From contig JAANDG010000021.1 in assembly GCA_036852015.1 (NCBI GenBank), positions 124,001 to 188,000 of the forward strand: a stretch of DNA of 64,000 nucleotides, in the 5' to 3' direction. Source of the DNA: Pelodera strongyloides (lineage: Eukaryota; Nematoda; Chromadorea; Rhabditida; Rhabditidae). The notes beneath the pieces were generated by a model. That model was given only the letters and a program-made list of their open reading frames with translations. It did no database searches and was not told where the DNA came from. This document shows, piece after piece, positions 14,501 through 28,100 of the stretch (position 1 is the first letter of the stretch; every line of letters starts with the position of its first letter). The position numbers and the translations under genes were made by a program.

Positions 14501-16007
14501 ATTGTTTGTAATTTTCACATCCCTATATTAGAGGTGATATGCACCCAGTCTGGATTCTAATTCAAATTCAAAGTCTCTTGGCAAATTTGCTTATGTCGAA
14601 AGATTTCAGGAATTTTACTGTGATAGCCGCATTAATTCCAACCCCAAAAAACTATCCGAGACACCGAGCTTTAGTAGTCAGAAATTCAGAATCAGTTATT
14701 GGAAGATAGCCTCGACTTATTATTAGACTGTATTATGATAATAGAGAACACAAATAGTTACAAAATTACACCTTCCACTCGAACATTTTTGAAGGACATT
14801 TTTTGTACACTTCCGGCGAGACTGCTGAAGTTTTGGCTTAACGAGAATATTTAATTTTGATATTTGTATTTACACATATTTTCTGATGTAACTAAATCTA
14901 ACTAATACTAGATTGAACATATACGCCATACTTTCATCTAGTCTGGGCACTTTGCAATTTCACTATATTTAGTACACATTTGTGGAAAGTTTCTTTCTCT
15001 GTCTACACCTATGGCTTCTAACGGTGATTCCCTTACTCACTATAGTATGAATTTTTCATATTTTCGGAATTTGTATTTTCGGAAATTTGTGCTTTGCTTG
15101 CGAATTCACACTTCTTTCCAGCATTTTTCCCTGATTTTGCATTCTAGGTTTTCCGTTCCATTTCGTAAACTACAAGCGCAAACCAGTTTTAGGGTAATTA
15201 CATATGAATATGCAGTTGATTTTAGTTACGCAAAATTCATGGAATGCTCAAACGTGCCCCAACTTGTTTTAGTTTCACGCCACGCCTACGCCTCACAAAA
15301 TCAATAAATATCTGATCACTCGATCAATAATCGATATCTCCATATTCCACATCGTCTCTTGTTTGCTCAAATAGCCAAGTAAATTCTTCTGTACCCCAGC
15401 TCGTAAAAAAATCAATCAATAAAATCGATAAATGCATATATTCTGAATTGCGGGTCGTCTGCGCCAGCTCTAACTAAAAAAAAAACCAATAAAAATCAAT
15501 AAATCGATAAATCAATAGCTCCATATTCAAGGTCGTCTCCGCCAACGTGGTCTCACTTCTGAGCAGGTCTCTTTCTTCCTCGACAAGTCTTCAACCCCGA
15601 TTCCGGAAAATTCGGACGCCCGATATCTGACTGGCAGCAAAATCATTGTCAAAGGTTCGTATCATTCCAAAGTATCATTTGTGAAAGTGTATTATTCAAT
15701 CAAGCAGGTATGATGAATAGGAATACCGTATAAGTACCGTATACTTACTTTACTCTCTACCGTATCACAACTTATGCAAAAAGCCGCTGTAAAAGTATAG
15801 GCCAGCGGCTACTCGTGCGTTTTTCCTGCGAGGTTGAGGTAACGTCGTGCGCGTTAATCGTGTCCTACTGTATAATATAGTTGTCCTCGCATAACAACAA
15901 ACTCAAACAACCAGGAAAGTAATTTGCCGGTATTTTTGGTCTTAAACGAAACTTGTTAATCATGAATGTCAGAAGAAAAGGATGTTGAACAGTGGCGTTT
16001 GGTAGCG

Positions 16008-16050
<43 letters not shown>

Positions 16051-16058
16051 GGATAGAG

Positions 16059-16111
<53 letters not shown>

Positions 16112-19100
16112 CATGGAGAGAGCGATTAATCCCTTGATGACTTGTAAATACAGTGCTATGATTTACCAGTAAGCATTATGTATTAACAACCATTCATCAT
16201 GGTCACTGCTCTCTCTCTCTCTCTCTCCCTTTCTGTCTCTCTGTCTCGTTTTCTTTTTCGCTCCCCTCTCCTTTAGTTCTTACACTTCAGCTCTCTCTAT
16301 TTAATTGCTCTCAAAATTCTTAAACTTCCTAATTCTTGGTCAGCTGTCTTTCTGTTCTTATTACCTGTTTTTGTACTATTAAATAATAAAACTACGATAG
16401 TCCTTAACTTACAGTAGATATAAAAAAATTGCAGCGACCGCGCGGTTTTTTAGTTGTAAGTACAAACAAAACAGGATTCCTGGAAGAGAAATATGCTTAT
16501 TTATGCGTTTTTGACGCATGGAGCACAGGAACACGAAATAATTGCCGAAGCCACAGAAAAACCGTCGTTGACCCGTCACCAAATGGTTTTTACCGAAAAA
16601 AAATTAAGAAAAAAAGAAAAAAGAAAAGAAAATTTAAAATAAGAAATTGCAAAAAAAGATATATACACAATGTAGATTGTACAGTGTGTACAGTTGTAGG
16701 GTACGTGACACTGATGAAGTAAGTTTCTCATCATAATTTGTCTGTAGTTACTTTGAACCTTTGTTTTGTTAATCAGGTGGCTTATACTTGTCATTTATAT
16801 ATTGTGGGAAAAACTTAGTTAATTAAGTATATACATAAAAAAATGTCTGGCCAGCGTCCTATGTTTCGCACTTTTTTTTATATTTCCGAATGTTTTATAC
16901 ATATAATAATCGCCTTACAGCAAAAAACTAAAACTCCGGTCACTTTTGATCTATCAACTTTAGACATCAGTTTTGCAAATGATAGAATGTATTATATAGT
17001 TTTTTTAATTTATGTATTTGCACTCTTTTCTTTGCTAATATCGTGATATGCCTACGTGGCCCTGTAAAATAAACTCAACAATACTATTTTATCAACACTT
17101 CTACCAGTTAATTTCAGCTAATTTAAATTTAAAAAATTGTGTTTACTTGTCCATTTTTAGGTAGCCGCCTTACCTTGTTAGCTTGTACTAAACTATTCTC
17201 GTAGTCTAGAAGACATGTAGCAAGTCCTTGTAGGATTTCCTATTTTTTTATACCTTTTTGTGGAAGTTCATTTTTTTTTGCACTCCTGCGCAACCTAACT
17301 AAACTACATTTAAAACGGTGTGACAGGCGCTTTTTGAAACGTATTATGAACAACTGCATTTCAATGGATTTATGCTAATTGATCTCGAAGTGAGCTCGAT
17401 TTTTATTCTAATCATACTCGGTTGCATATGGTGCATGGGAATGCAAATGCAGTTCAGTTTTTTCAAAAACTGGCGCTTAAATACACAATAGTGCATGATC
17501 GTCTCTTATTTTATTTTATTGACTCCATGTTGTATCATAGTTGCGCGACGTTTTGATTTCTTGATCTTGATTATTTTCCTCAGGGATTTCACTACACTTA
17601 TTTTTGCAAAGTGAGAGTGAAATTATTGAATATTTTTTTACTAATTAAGATTAACTTCGTTGAGTGTTAAATTCTAGTATTGCTAAATGCATGGCTAAAT
17701 TCTAGTCTTGGTAATTCTAACCTAGATTTATTTTAAAAAAAACTGGCGGGTCAACCTCGTTGAATGCCTAGTAGTTTATTGACAAAATTGTTTCTAAATC
17801 GAAGGAATGTGAATAGTCTGCCTAGCACGACTACATGTTTAGTTTACTCATTCATTAATCCCAAAAAAATGCCATATCCCCTAGCTTGACCCAACATTTC
17901 GTTTATTTCTGGGTTAAGCCCATCTTTACCTTTTAAGCTGCCTTATCAACTGAAAACACTTTGATTTTCATTTCCTTGTTTTCAGGCATCGTTTCTTAAA
18001 GCGGCATGACAGCTTTTTTTAAACCTATTATATGTAAACTGTCCCTTGCGGTTCAGACGGGCACAGAAAATTTGCATTTAATACATGGAAGTGCAATTAT
18101 GTGCCATACCGCTTTAAATAAACCCTCTTACCAGGTGAAAACACTGTGATTTTCGTGCTTTTCGACCATCTTTTCCTAAAAAACGTTCTCTTTTTACTAT
18201 CTCATTTCACTGCTTCGAATAGACCAATAAACACGGTTTCAATGGTACTCGGCATGCGGATTTTTCAAGAAAAAATTTTCTTCGGAAAAGATCTGGAACG
18301 CTCCCTAAAATTTTTGTTTCATTTCCACTTTTCTTGTTTCAAGCGAAATACCGCCGTGGACAACTGAATTCATACGTTTTAAGCTAATTTGCTCGAACTT
18401 GGCTTGATTTTTTATTCTAATTATGTTCGTTTGCATACGCTGCATAAGAATGCTGGTGTACTCGGTGCTTCAAAAAGTTATTTAAAGGGATGGGCTCACT
18501 ACAAAATCACCTTGTTTTTATGCTTTAGTTTGATTGTACAAAGGTAAACTTAAACAAAGAGCATAAAAAAAGTTTCTTAAATTACTCCCTAGGGAAGATA
18601 TTAGGTAAAAAGGGTGAGTATTGATTTATCTTCCGATAACGTGAGTAAACAAGATAAACTAGGGAAGCTAAGAGATATGGCTGAAACACACTGTTTTGAG
18701 CAAAATAAACTGTAGTTTTCATCGTTTATTTTACTTAAAACAATGAAAAACAGTGTGTTTCAGCCATATCTCTTAGCTTCCCTAGTTTATCTTGTTTACT
18801 CACGTTATCGGAAGATAAATCAATACTCACCCTTTTTACCTAATATCTTCCCTAGGGAGTAATTCAAGAAACTTTTTTTATGCTCTTTGTTTAAGTTTAC
18901 CTTTGTACAATCAAACTAAAGCATAAAAACAAGGTGATTTTGTTGTGAGCCCATCCCTTTAAAGGGTCGAGACCATGAAAAATTGTCTGCGTTACAAGCC
19001 TGAAAAAATTTGAAAGAGAAGCTAGGGCGATTTCATCTTATTATTCATTGCATTTCTCATAGAAATGTAATAATAATTTTCTACATATTTTCGCTATAAA

Positions 19101-22100
19101 TTAGTTTTAACGTAGTAATAAGCAATCTGTACTTCGAGGTTTAATCCTTCCAAATGTCTACGCTCATTAACTGAGTATTTTACGTTTTTAGAAATTGAAA
19201 AAAGCCAGTGAATTTTGGGGACTCATTAAATTGACTGTGGACCGCTTTGAAAGGGGACATAAGATAATTGCTGTCAATAATTCTGCAAAAACCCAGCAAA
19301 GCCGTACTTAACTCTGTCGTTTGTGAAACACGTGCTAGAACGGCACTTACATGTATCTTATGCAAATTTATGAGGAGAAAACACATAGTGAGACCCATTT
19401 TGCATATAATACATGGAAAAGTTGTCCAGTGTCCACTTCAAAATTATTTATGTGCCTTTAAAGCGAAATACCGGCCAGTTTTTGAAACACATCGTGGACA
19501 ACTGATTCTTACGTATTTATGCTAATTTTCTCGATGTTAGCTCGATTTTTATTCTAGATTTATTGTCATTTGAATTGGCTGCCTGCATAAGAATGATGGT
19601 TTACTCGATGTGTTTCAAAAACTGGCCGGTAGTTCGCTTTAAATGCGTAGGTTGCTCACAAAAGATACGTTTTATAAGAAGAATCCGTCTATTATATCTC
19701 TTACGATTGCAGACCGCTAATATTTGTGTAGGCGGGAATTTCTTTGAGTAAACTTTCGAGTTATTGAACTTTGTGAAAAGGTTCGCATCGAGAAAAAAAA
19801 CAGTCTAGTGGCACGATAGAGTTCTTTTTGCGCGCCGTTGGATTTTGGATAGAAAAAAAAACATTTTCTACGTGGACAATCCACTGTTAATATAATGTCT
19901 ATACTTATTTCTTTGCACGATATTTTTCTCATTTTCTCTCAATTAAGCGGGTTGAAGCCGTATTATTGTCTCGTTTTTTGCGTAAATATATAATAACCAG
20001 CCGTTCGAAGAGCCCTACGGGCTCTTCTCCGACTGGAGGAATCGGCCTTCGGCCAATTGTTACCCTATTTAAAACATTCACACATCTACAAAGTCATATA
20101 TAATTGACGAAACTTATGATATGAGCCTGGATGGCCATTAGACTAATTACCATCCAAATTTGACATTGAAGGTGCTCTCTGAAGGGCAGATTGTAACTCT
20201 TGTGATAAGCTAGCATAGCTCAACCGGTAGAGCGTTGGACTGTGAATCGAGAGGTTGTGCGCTGCTGTGGGTTCGAATCTCGCCAGCGATAAAGATTTTG
20301 TATGCTCTTCCGATCGAAGAATTTTTCTTTATGAAGGGATTTCGTTGTGCACATAAAAACAAACCCGTGACAAACTCTTCTCCTTTATATAATAAGAAGA
20401 TATAATGTCGAATAGATTGCCCTCTCTCTCGCGAAAAAATCTCTCGCTGTAAGTGCTCAAAAATCTACGCTTTGCTCTGTATTTGAAAATATATTGCTAA
20501 TTGTAAGACATCGTGATTGTTAAAACAGTGCCGCGCTACGTTTATTTTTTTATTATTTTTTGTTATTATTAACCCTTTATTCCATAAAGTGTATTTTAAA
20601 GCGAAATAACGGCTGGTTTTTGGGACGCATTCCTATGTATTTATGCTAAGTGGGGTTTAATTGGGACGATTTTTTTTATTAATGCTCGTTTGAGTGTAAT
20701 GCATATCATAGGAATGCAGTTATTTGACATACGCTTCAAAAACAGGTCGTTATTTCGCTTTAAGAACTTGTTGCGTTATAAGGTCCCATGTGTATGGAAT
20801 ATGGCATTAGCTTTATCTATACATTTGACAAATATTTTCACTGAGTACTGAGTCCACGTAATCTGTGTGGGTACTTACCGTATCAAGATATATTGCATAT
20901 CTAAAAATTTAGGAAAACCGTGCGACTGCAACCGTTTTTCCTCTCAAAACCCCTAGATTCAAAGCACATATAGTAAAACCTTTCTGTTTTTCTTTATAAC
21001 TAACTTATGACTTCTTTTGAGTTTCCATGAGAAATAGGGAGCAATCCCACGTAGTTTGGGTATCGTTTTTGAATTTTGCATTTATCTTTAAAAAAAATTC
21101 ATGTATGTTCGCAAGCTACAACCAGTAGGCTTTGATTAGTTCTAACTATGTGATAAGTTATAGCAGTAGCTTAGGCTTAGGCTTAGGCTTCTAGCGTTGC
21201 TCTCTCAAGCTTCATCACTGACCCACTGACGTTACGATAAGGAACATGTATATACATTATACCAAACTAACCAATAAGTTTTCTTTTTGTTTTCCGGCAC
21301 TTATTTTGTTGATGTGGCATGAGCCCGATATTTGAAAGTTATTCCAACAATAATTACTTCTCATCCCAAATTATATTGCCTATTATTGGGGCATTACATC
21401 TATAAGTGACTTTATACGTGCTACATATGCAACCCGAGATAATGTTGACTGTCGAGATAATTGAGCAAAATGAAAGTGCTTGATCCTTTTTTCTGGTGGA
21501 TCTGATCCTTTAATTTAATAGCTACTTTCTGAAATTAGCTCGTTTCGTATGCGCGACCAAAAAACAGAAGCTGAATATTTTATTAACCACAATGCATGGA
21601 TAGAGCTTCCAATGATGAGCCTAAGCCTACCCATAAGCTTTGGCCGAAACCAGGGGCCAGGCCTAGACCTTGGCCTGAGCCTAAGCGGTCTTCTTCTCTA
21701 GGTTCTGTATACTTTGCTACTTTGCTTTTCTACAATTATGCCAGTGTTTACAAATAATTAAAATGTCAACACGTGATAGCATTCATAGATTTCAACGTAC
21801 GTGACTTCAAATGTCAATTTCATATTATCTCGCTCGAATCAACAAATTTATAGTTGTTTATGCTTTCATATGACCTTTTAGATATTTGCGGAGGCAAATT
21901 ATTACGTATTCTACTACGTATTAGTGGATATCTGTTATCTTCCAGACCTTTGCAGATTGCAACGAAATTAATTTCTTTATAAAAAGTGTTCATTCGCAAT
22001 TTGTTTACATCTGAAAAGGACATCTCGTGATTATAAGACCTTCCGATGTTCTTAGGACGATTTATGTTTTTTTTTGCAGATTTATTGCTATCAACTTCCT

Positions 22101-25100
22101 ACTAAAGCTGGTATAATATGCGCTCATTGCACATTTTGATGTTGTTTCACCGGACGGTATACTTCGAAACTAGAGAAGAAGACTGACCTAGGCCTAGTTT
22201 TAGTATTCGGCTTAGTCTTAGGCTTAGGTTTATATATTATTTGTAATAAAGAGTAACGTGCATTTATTCCTACTCCATACGAAATATATAATTTACAGTG
22301 TAGTTAGTGGCGGGTCCTGAGTTCATCAATTTCTAAATACTATCTATTTTCCTTGTATTTGGCTGTATAATACTGATAGCTTTCTGATTTCTGATTTTAT
22401 GGAACTATCGTAAGCAGAACCCTTTTTGGCATAAACATCAACTGAGAAAATACAGTGAAAATAATAAATCTGAATTCTAATGCTAAAGGAAGGCACTATC
22501 TAAATGTCTCACGAAAATTAGTAGTGCTCCTAAATGGAACAGCGACATCTTTGTGCTTTGTGGTATCAGATTACCTTAGTGTTCTTAATTAACCACGCAC
22601 CTTTTTTTTTAATTTGTGCAAAGCTAACGCACCGTCTTTTCCTATTTTATAGCCAAACCAGTCGGCTCACGCCGCCTGAGGCGACGTACATGGAAATATG
22701 ACTGGTTTATCATGGACATACTTATATACAAAGTTTCAAACGTATCATAAGAAATTCACATAATAGTAAACAATTGCATATGCATACTTCGATATTGAGC
22801 TGCGAACTCTTTTTATACACGAACGCAAAATTTGCATTTCCGTAACGCACATCGGCATGCAAATTAGGCTACAGTTACTCTTTTATATAATAAGATAGCA
22901 CTACCATTCTAACATTTAATATTACATTTTATTAAAATTTCATATGACTCCAAAAGATTTTCTTCGGTCTCTATTTTCTGCAAAAAAAAATTATTCCTTA
23001 TTCCTATATGTAATGTAGCCTTTGTGTTATATATTTTTTGTACTCTATTTACGTAGTAATTTTAGAATATTTTTTGTTTCGTTGCCCCTGAACTCCCACG
23101 TTTCCTAGCAAATATATTTAGAATGCATGCTTTACATCATATTATTATTTCGAATGTATTCTTTATAGAAAGACAAACATTTCCGTGGCTTATCTTTATC
23201 TTTCATTAAAGCGACATAACGGCCGCTTTTTGAAGCGTGTGTTGGACAACTCCATTCCCATATATGTGTATGCAAATGATATAATTAGACCAAATAATCG
23301 CGTAGTTATTTGCATATATTACATTGGAATATAGCATCCATCACACGTTACAAAAAACGGATGTTATTCTGTTTTACTATAAACTTTGATATATTTTACT
23401 TCGCTTTTTCTTATGCGATCTCGCGAATTTTTGCACTTTTTGTACAAAATACCCTACTTTCTAGACATTATGATGGCTGAAACAATAGCTCGCACAGCTT
23501 CGAAAAAGGCCATTTTTGGTAATATAAGCATTTCATTTTATAGCAGAATCATGGGGAACACCTTTATTCACCTTTATTCACTTGTTCCGCCGAGGTAGTG
23601 CGCAGTAGGCGACGAGTTTCAGATGACAAATTGTCTTCGGGCTAGGGCCAGGAGGGATCGCCGGGTGGTGGTTTCAAAGTTGTCACGGTGTCAATATGTG
23701 TGTCACGTATTCTAGAGAGAGAACAATTTTACTTAAAAATAATCATTAATTAAAAAAAAAACAATATTTTTCTTGAAAAATCGATATTTCTAGGCCGAAA
23801 TACAATGCGAGTGGCACGTCATTCTCGTGCGGCGCACTCTATGGAGGAGCCAGTAGAACGAAGGAAAATATCCACAGACGCCGTATCTCGGAAGACCAGC
23901 TTTGTCAACTCGAAAATGGTAGGTGATTTGAAAAATGGTTCAACCCGAAAATGGTGTATTGAAAATGGTACAACTCGAAAATGGTGTTTTGAAAATTTTA
24001 AAACTCGAAAATGGTGTTTTGAAAATGGTACAACTCGTTTCGTTCGCAAATGGTAACATAATGATATAAAAAATTGAAAAAATTCATAATCCCCAAGTTC
24101 AAAAAATTCGGAGTTTGTCAAAGGATAAAGCATACATTTTTTGAATTGCATGACCCTATACCTTCAAATACATAACCAACGGCAACGGGCAATTTTTGTA
24201 GCCGAAATAGGGCAATTTTTCCCGAGGCTTAGAAAGTAAAACTGATTTTTTTTTAATAAAAAAACACAACATTGAAAACAAGCAAATAAAAAAAGCGAAT
24301 AGCTGAGATAAAAAATTTCGTCACTGCGCTTTTGTGAGGTGTTTCTATCGAGAAATAGTGGGTCTTTAGAAAGTAACAGAATAATTAGTGGTAATAAAAG
24401 AATTGAATGAAGCAAAGAACCCGGCTCCCATAGTTAACAATTTCTCTAACTAAGATGTTTAGTATGTACCAAGAAAACATATGACCAAGTGCACTGACAT
24501 AATATGTATAAGTATGTAGTATATCGGCGATAAAGCGTTCTTAATTCACACAGCCTAACTAGTATTATCTTCTTTTATACACGACAAGACAGACAAGATG
24601 TTCTAATTTTTGTTTATTTGCATGCATTATTGAATTTTTTTTTGGAAAGCGCCGGGTTACTGTACTACTGTCCATTTATTTCTTCTACAGAAAGTGAAAG
24701 TGATGAACGGTCACGGGGCGGAAAGTATTTCATACTGTATAATAATAAATTAGATTTGAGACTCAGTGACTTCCCTTGCTTGTTTTATGCAAATTTTACG
24801 TGATCATCAGCCTATCCTGTGTATTTACAAAATAAATTTTATCCTGAAACAAGTCGAAAATTCTCATGGAGGGCATGGGAACTTGCTAAAGAAATTCAGC
24901 GAATTTACAAAATTTGTATTTATTTATGAAGGGGTACATTTGAAAATACAATCACATGATCGTACTCTAGTTTGATCCGAATTCTAATAATTCTAAGAAG
25001 TCACGAAGATGAGCTACAAAAAAAAATCACTCAAAAAAGTATATTTGCAAATCATATATTCAAAATAAATCGGGTGTAAATTACGCGAAAATGCTCCAAA

Positions 25101-28100
25101 GAAAGATGCTTTGGAAACATGTTATAGTGTAAAAAACTTGCAAATTATAATCTTCACAATATTAAATATTAACCATTAGGCATCTGGTAACTCAGAACTG
25201 GACATCAACGCAAATACCCGACAATGGGATCGAACCTCCGGACCTCCAGGCAGATTGCAACACTCTATCCATTAGGCCAGCTGAAATAAAATAAAACATA
25301 CATTCCCTTTATTCTTGCGATGTGGGTTATTTGGTCCTTTTCAACTTTTATCCCTCATCTGTCAAAAACGCATGCCCAGACTAAAGAAGAAAAAACTTTT
25401 TTTTTTCTTTACTTTTTCCCATTAGTGTGAAAAGCATAAAGAATATTTTTCTTAGAATATCCTAACCACGAGCAAACAAGTATGCGTTTCCTTAGAAAAG
25501 AACACGCGTAAATAAATAATGAGCCGAATGAGCTCCGTAGATGAAAGGGAGGCTACAAGGTAGCAGGATGCAAATCACGTAGGCGCCTTGCAGAAAGGTT
25601 CTCTCTAGATAATTAAAAACTGAAGAGAAATATATTCACTTCGGTTTCTCAAAACATATTTAGTTTGGTGGGCAAAAAAACAAGAATATGATTGTATATG
25701 CGCCTGCCTACTGCGGTATGCTTTATTACGGGCAGTAGCAGTAGTTTCCAAGAATGAGTTTAAGCTTTGTTTATTTATGTTACTTCGGGGGTAGTTCATA
25801 CAAATTCTGATCAGTGTCTGTTTCTTTCCACATAAATAAATAATAGATTGCTCAAAGCAATCGATAAGTCCCAAATTATCCAAAACATTCGGTAATTATT
25901 TAATTGCCAAAATAAATCGATAATTTCTCGATTTATGAAACTAATCGATAGTTACTTGATTACCCAAATCAAACGATACTTACTTGATCACCGAACTCAG
26001 TCGATAATTGCGTCAATTTATTGATCACCCAATCAATACGGACATACCAACTCAATCGAAAATTACGTAATCACTAATCACCCAAATCAATAGATAATTA
26101 CTTGATGGAGCCGATTTCTTGATCGTCAAATCAATCTCTGTCTGACCAATATTGACACTTTCACACCCTCTATGTTCCTATTCCGTATAAGTTGGACGCT
26201 TGGGGCTCAGTGTTTGGCCCTTCAGGGCAAACCCCGCCCACTTCTCATAAGCTAGGGAAAGGAGAAGTATTGGAGTATGGAACACGAACACCCAATGAAC
26301 CTCTATGCCTATTTATTCGAAAAATAATCCTGAATCTTTCATGTGAACATCTCAATTGTTTGCTGTTATTCAGGAACGTCTTTGATTTTTCTATTCCTAT
26401 TCCTCATCCTGCAACGAAGGCTTTTATGCTCGATAATCCTGTTTCGGCTGATTCAGCAAAATCTCCTAAAGTGATATTTCGGCAGCGGAACGGGAATTTG
26501 TAACTACTATTTCTGAAGAATTTTTGACCTATGACCCTAGCCTGAAGACGTCGATATTTGTCATCTGGAACTCGTCCCAACAAGTCATACGCTTTAACAC
26601 TGTATTGCGCGACCTAATCTACCGTATACTGTAGTCGGTGAAAATGATAACCTCGTTCTCCCCAAAAGCACCCCGAAAGGGTTCCTCGGTGTCACCATTG
26701 GTAGCCTCGCCATTGGTGAACTCGCCCTCAACACCGAGCTCCCTAAAGGTCTCATCGTCGAACCCGATGTCCTCATCGTGCTTATTACCATTGTCACCAC
26801 AAACTCATAGACATTCGCTACCTCATTCTGGCCTGCTGGCCGATTGGCCAAGCATTGCTAGGAAAAGTATCATGCTGAGAAAAACGGCATCAGCACTACA
26901 TATACAGGTTCATCATTTAGAATAACAATTATAGTTATTATGTTATTTGTAATTATGGTACAAAGTACAAAGTACAAACTATAAAAAAGTTCCCCAGGGT
27001 GAATGTGGATAAAAATTAGTGTGTATATATTGTAATAAACGCTGCTAATAAAAAAAAGCATGAAATCGTAAATATATGTTTATTTTGATGGGCCTGTCCC
27101 TTTAATTACAAATACGGTGCCCAAATTTATGAGACTCGGCGTACCTATGCCTAAGCCGAAGCCTCAGCCTAAGACTGAGCCGAAGCCTAAGCCTAAGCCT
27201 AAGCCTATGCCTAGGACATCTCAGCTAATTGTGAGTGGTAGCGAATTTGATAATCTGTACTTCATTTCAGTTGTCCAAATCACGACAACAATCGGAGACA
27301 AGGAGCGGAAGCGGTAATGGTTCCGAAGAGGTACTTGATTCAAAAAGCAGGGAATCTTCACAAAGGTTGGTTAATATTAAAATTTAAACTTTAAAGGGGT
27401 ATATCACGTGGTTTTGAAACGTATCCTCGTCAAGTGCTACATTTGTATCGTGGTTGTAGTGGAAGAAATTTATAATGAACGAAACTTTTTAAAACAGCGT
27501 GATTTTCTAATTCTAATCTTTCGCCGTCCTTTGTGGTGTTTTAGTGGTAAATTTTTTGCGAAGTTATAAAAACTCCTTGTTAAATATTCTATTCTCCGCT
27601 ATATTTGTGAACTTTACTTCCCCACGCCTTCATGCGTTTTTTTTTCACTGGCGGGGCATCACCTTACATATTAATTTTTCATTGGCTAGGCGCTGAACGA
27701 CTAATTGAGGGTTATTTCTTCTTTCGCTCTATAAGGAATGTAAAGACCTCAAAAAATGATGTAGAAATGTCAATGTCCTACTACGGAACCTTGCCTATTA
27801 GGATATGCGCCGACACACAAACCTTGAATACGATGCTTTTCACTTCGGTCGAGAAAAAAAAACCCCAAAAGTATAATATTTCAGTAATAACAGTGATTTT
27901 TAGGGATTTAGTTATTATATGGCTGGCAATTTTTGCGTTTACTTTGTTTTACTAAACTAAACTACTAAACTACTAAACTATCTCCACACCATCACGTTTT
28001 TCCTTTAAAGCGAAACAACGGCCGGTTCTTGAAACGCATACTATGACCTGCATTGCTTTGTATTTATGCAAAGTGGGGTATAATTGCGGTTGCTTTTTTA

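Larger units (their letters stand above)
13564..15654 (+). other. Exons coding the ubiquitin-like Ras-binding domain
   Basis: Three exons: 13564-13639 ([16 protein letters not shown], first strands and helix), 14078-14118 (14 residues beginning DFFDCSW, entered at phase 1, left at phase 0, weak donor GTATAT), and 15567-15654 ([20 protein letters not shown], then LTGSKIIVK, last strands). The pattern of a strand, P-G, a helix with DECL, a VFFLD strand and a final GSKIIVK strand is that of the RBD found N-terminal in PLEKHG5. The outer exons are well supported. The middle one was chosen because about 13-15 residues are needed there and it is the only phase-correct segment I found. Confidence 0.6.
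15655..23793. other. 8.1-kb repeat-rich intron of the RhoGEF
   Basis: No exon found between the RBD and linker exons. It contains GA/CT microsatellites, palindromic elements at 17.3, 18.0, 18.5, 19.5, 20.6 and 23.2 kb, a tRNA-like sequence at 20.2 kb and telomere-like blocks at 21.2-22.2 kb. Confidence 0.65.

Noticed and set aside
16429..16722. 97-codon Lys/Arg-rich open frame
   Set aside because: Its basic run comes from an A-rich stretch (GAAAAAAAG); no splice or start context, and it lies inside an intron.
27117..27317. [10 protein letters not shown] open frame running into SKSRQQ-like sequence
   Set aside because: The first part is the telomere-like GCCTAA array; the real exon starts at 27271 after TTCATTTCAG in another frame.
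27632..27955. 107-codon open frame in an intron ([17 protein letters not shown] and on)
   Set aside because: Composition matches the AT-rich intron, no acceptor or donor in phase with the neighbouring exons, no family seen.
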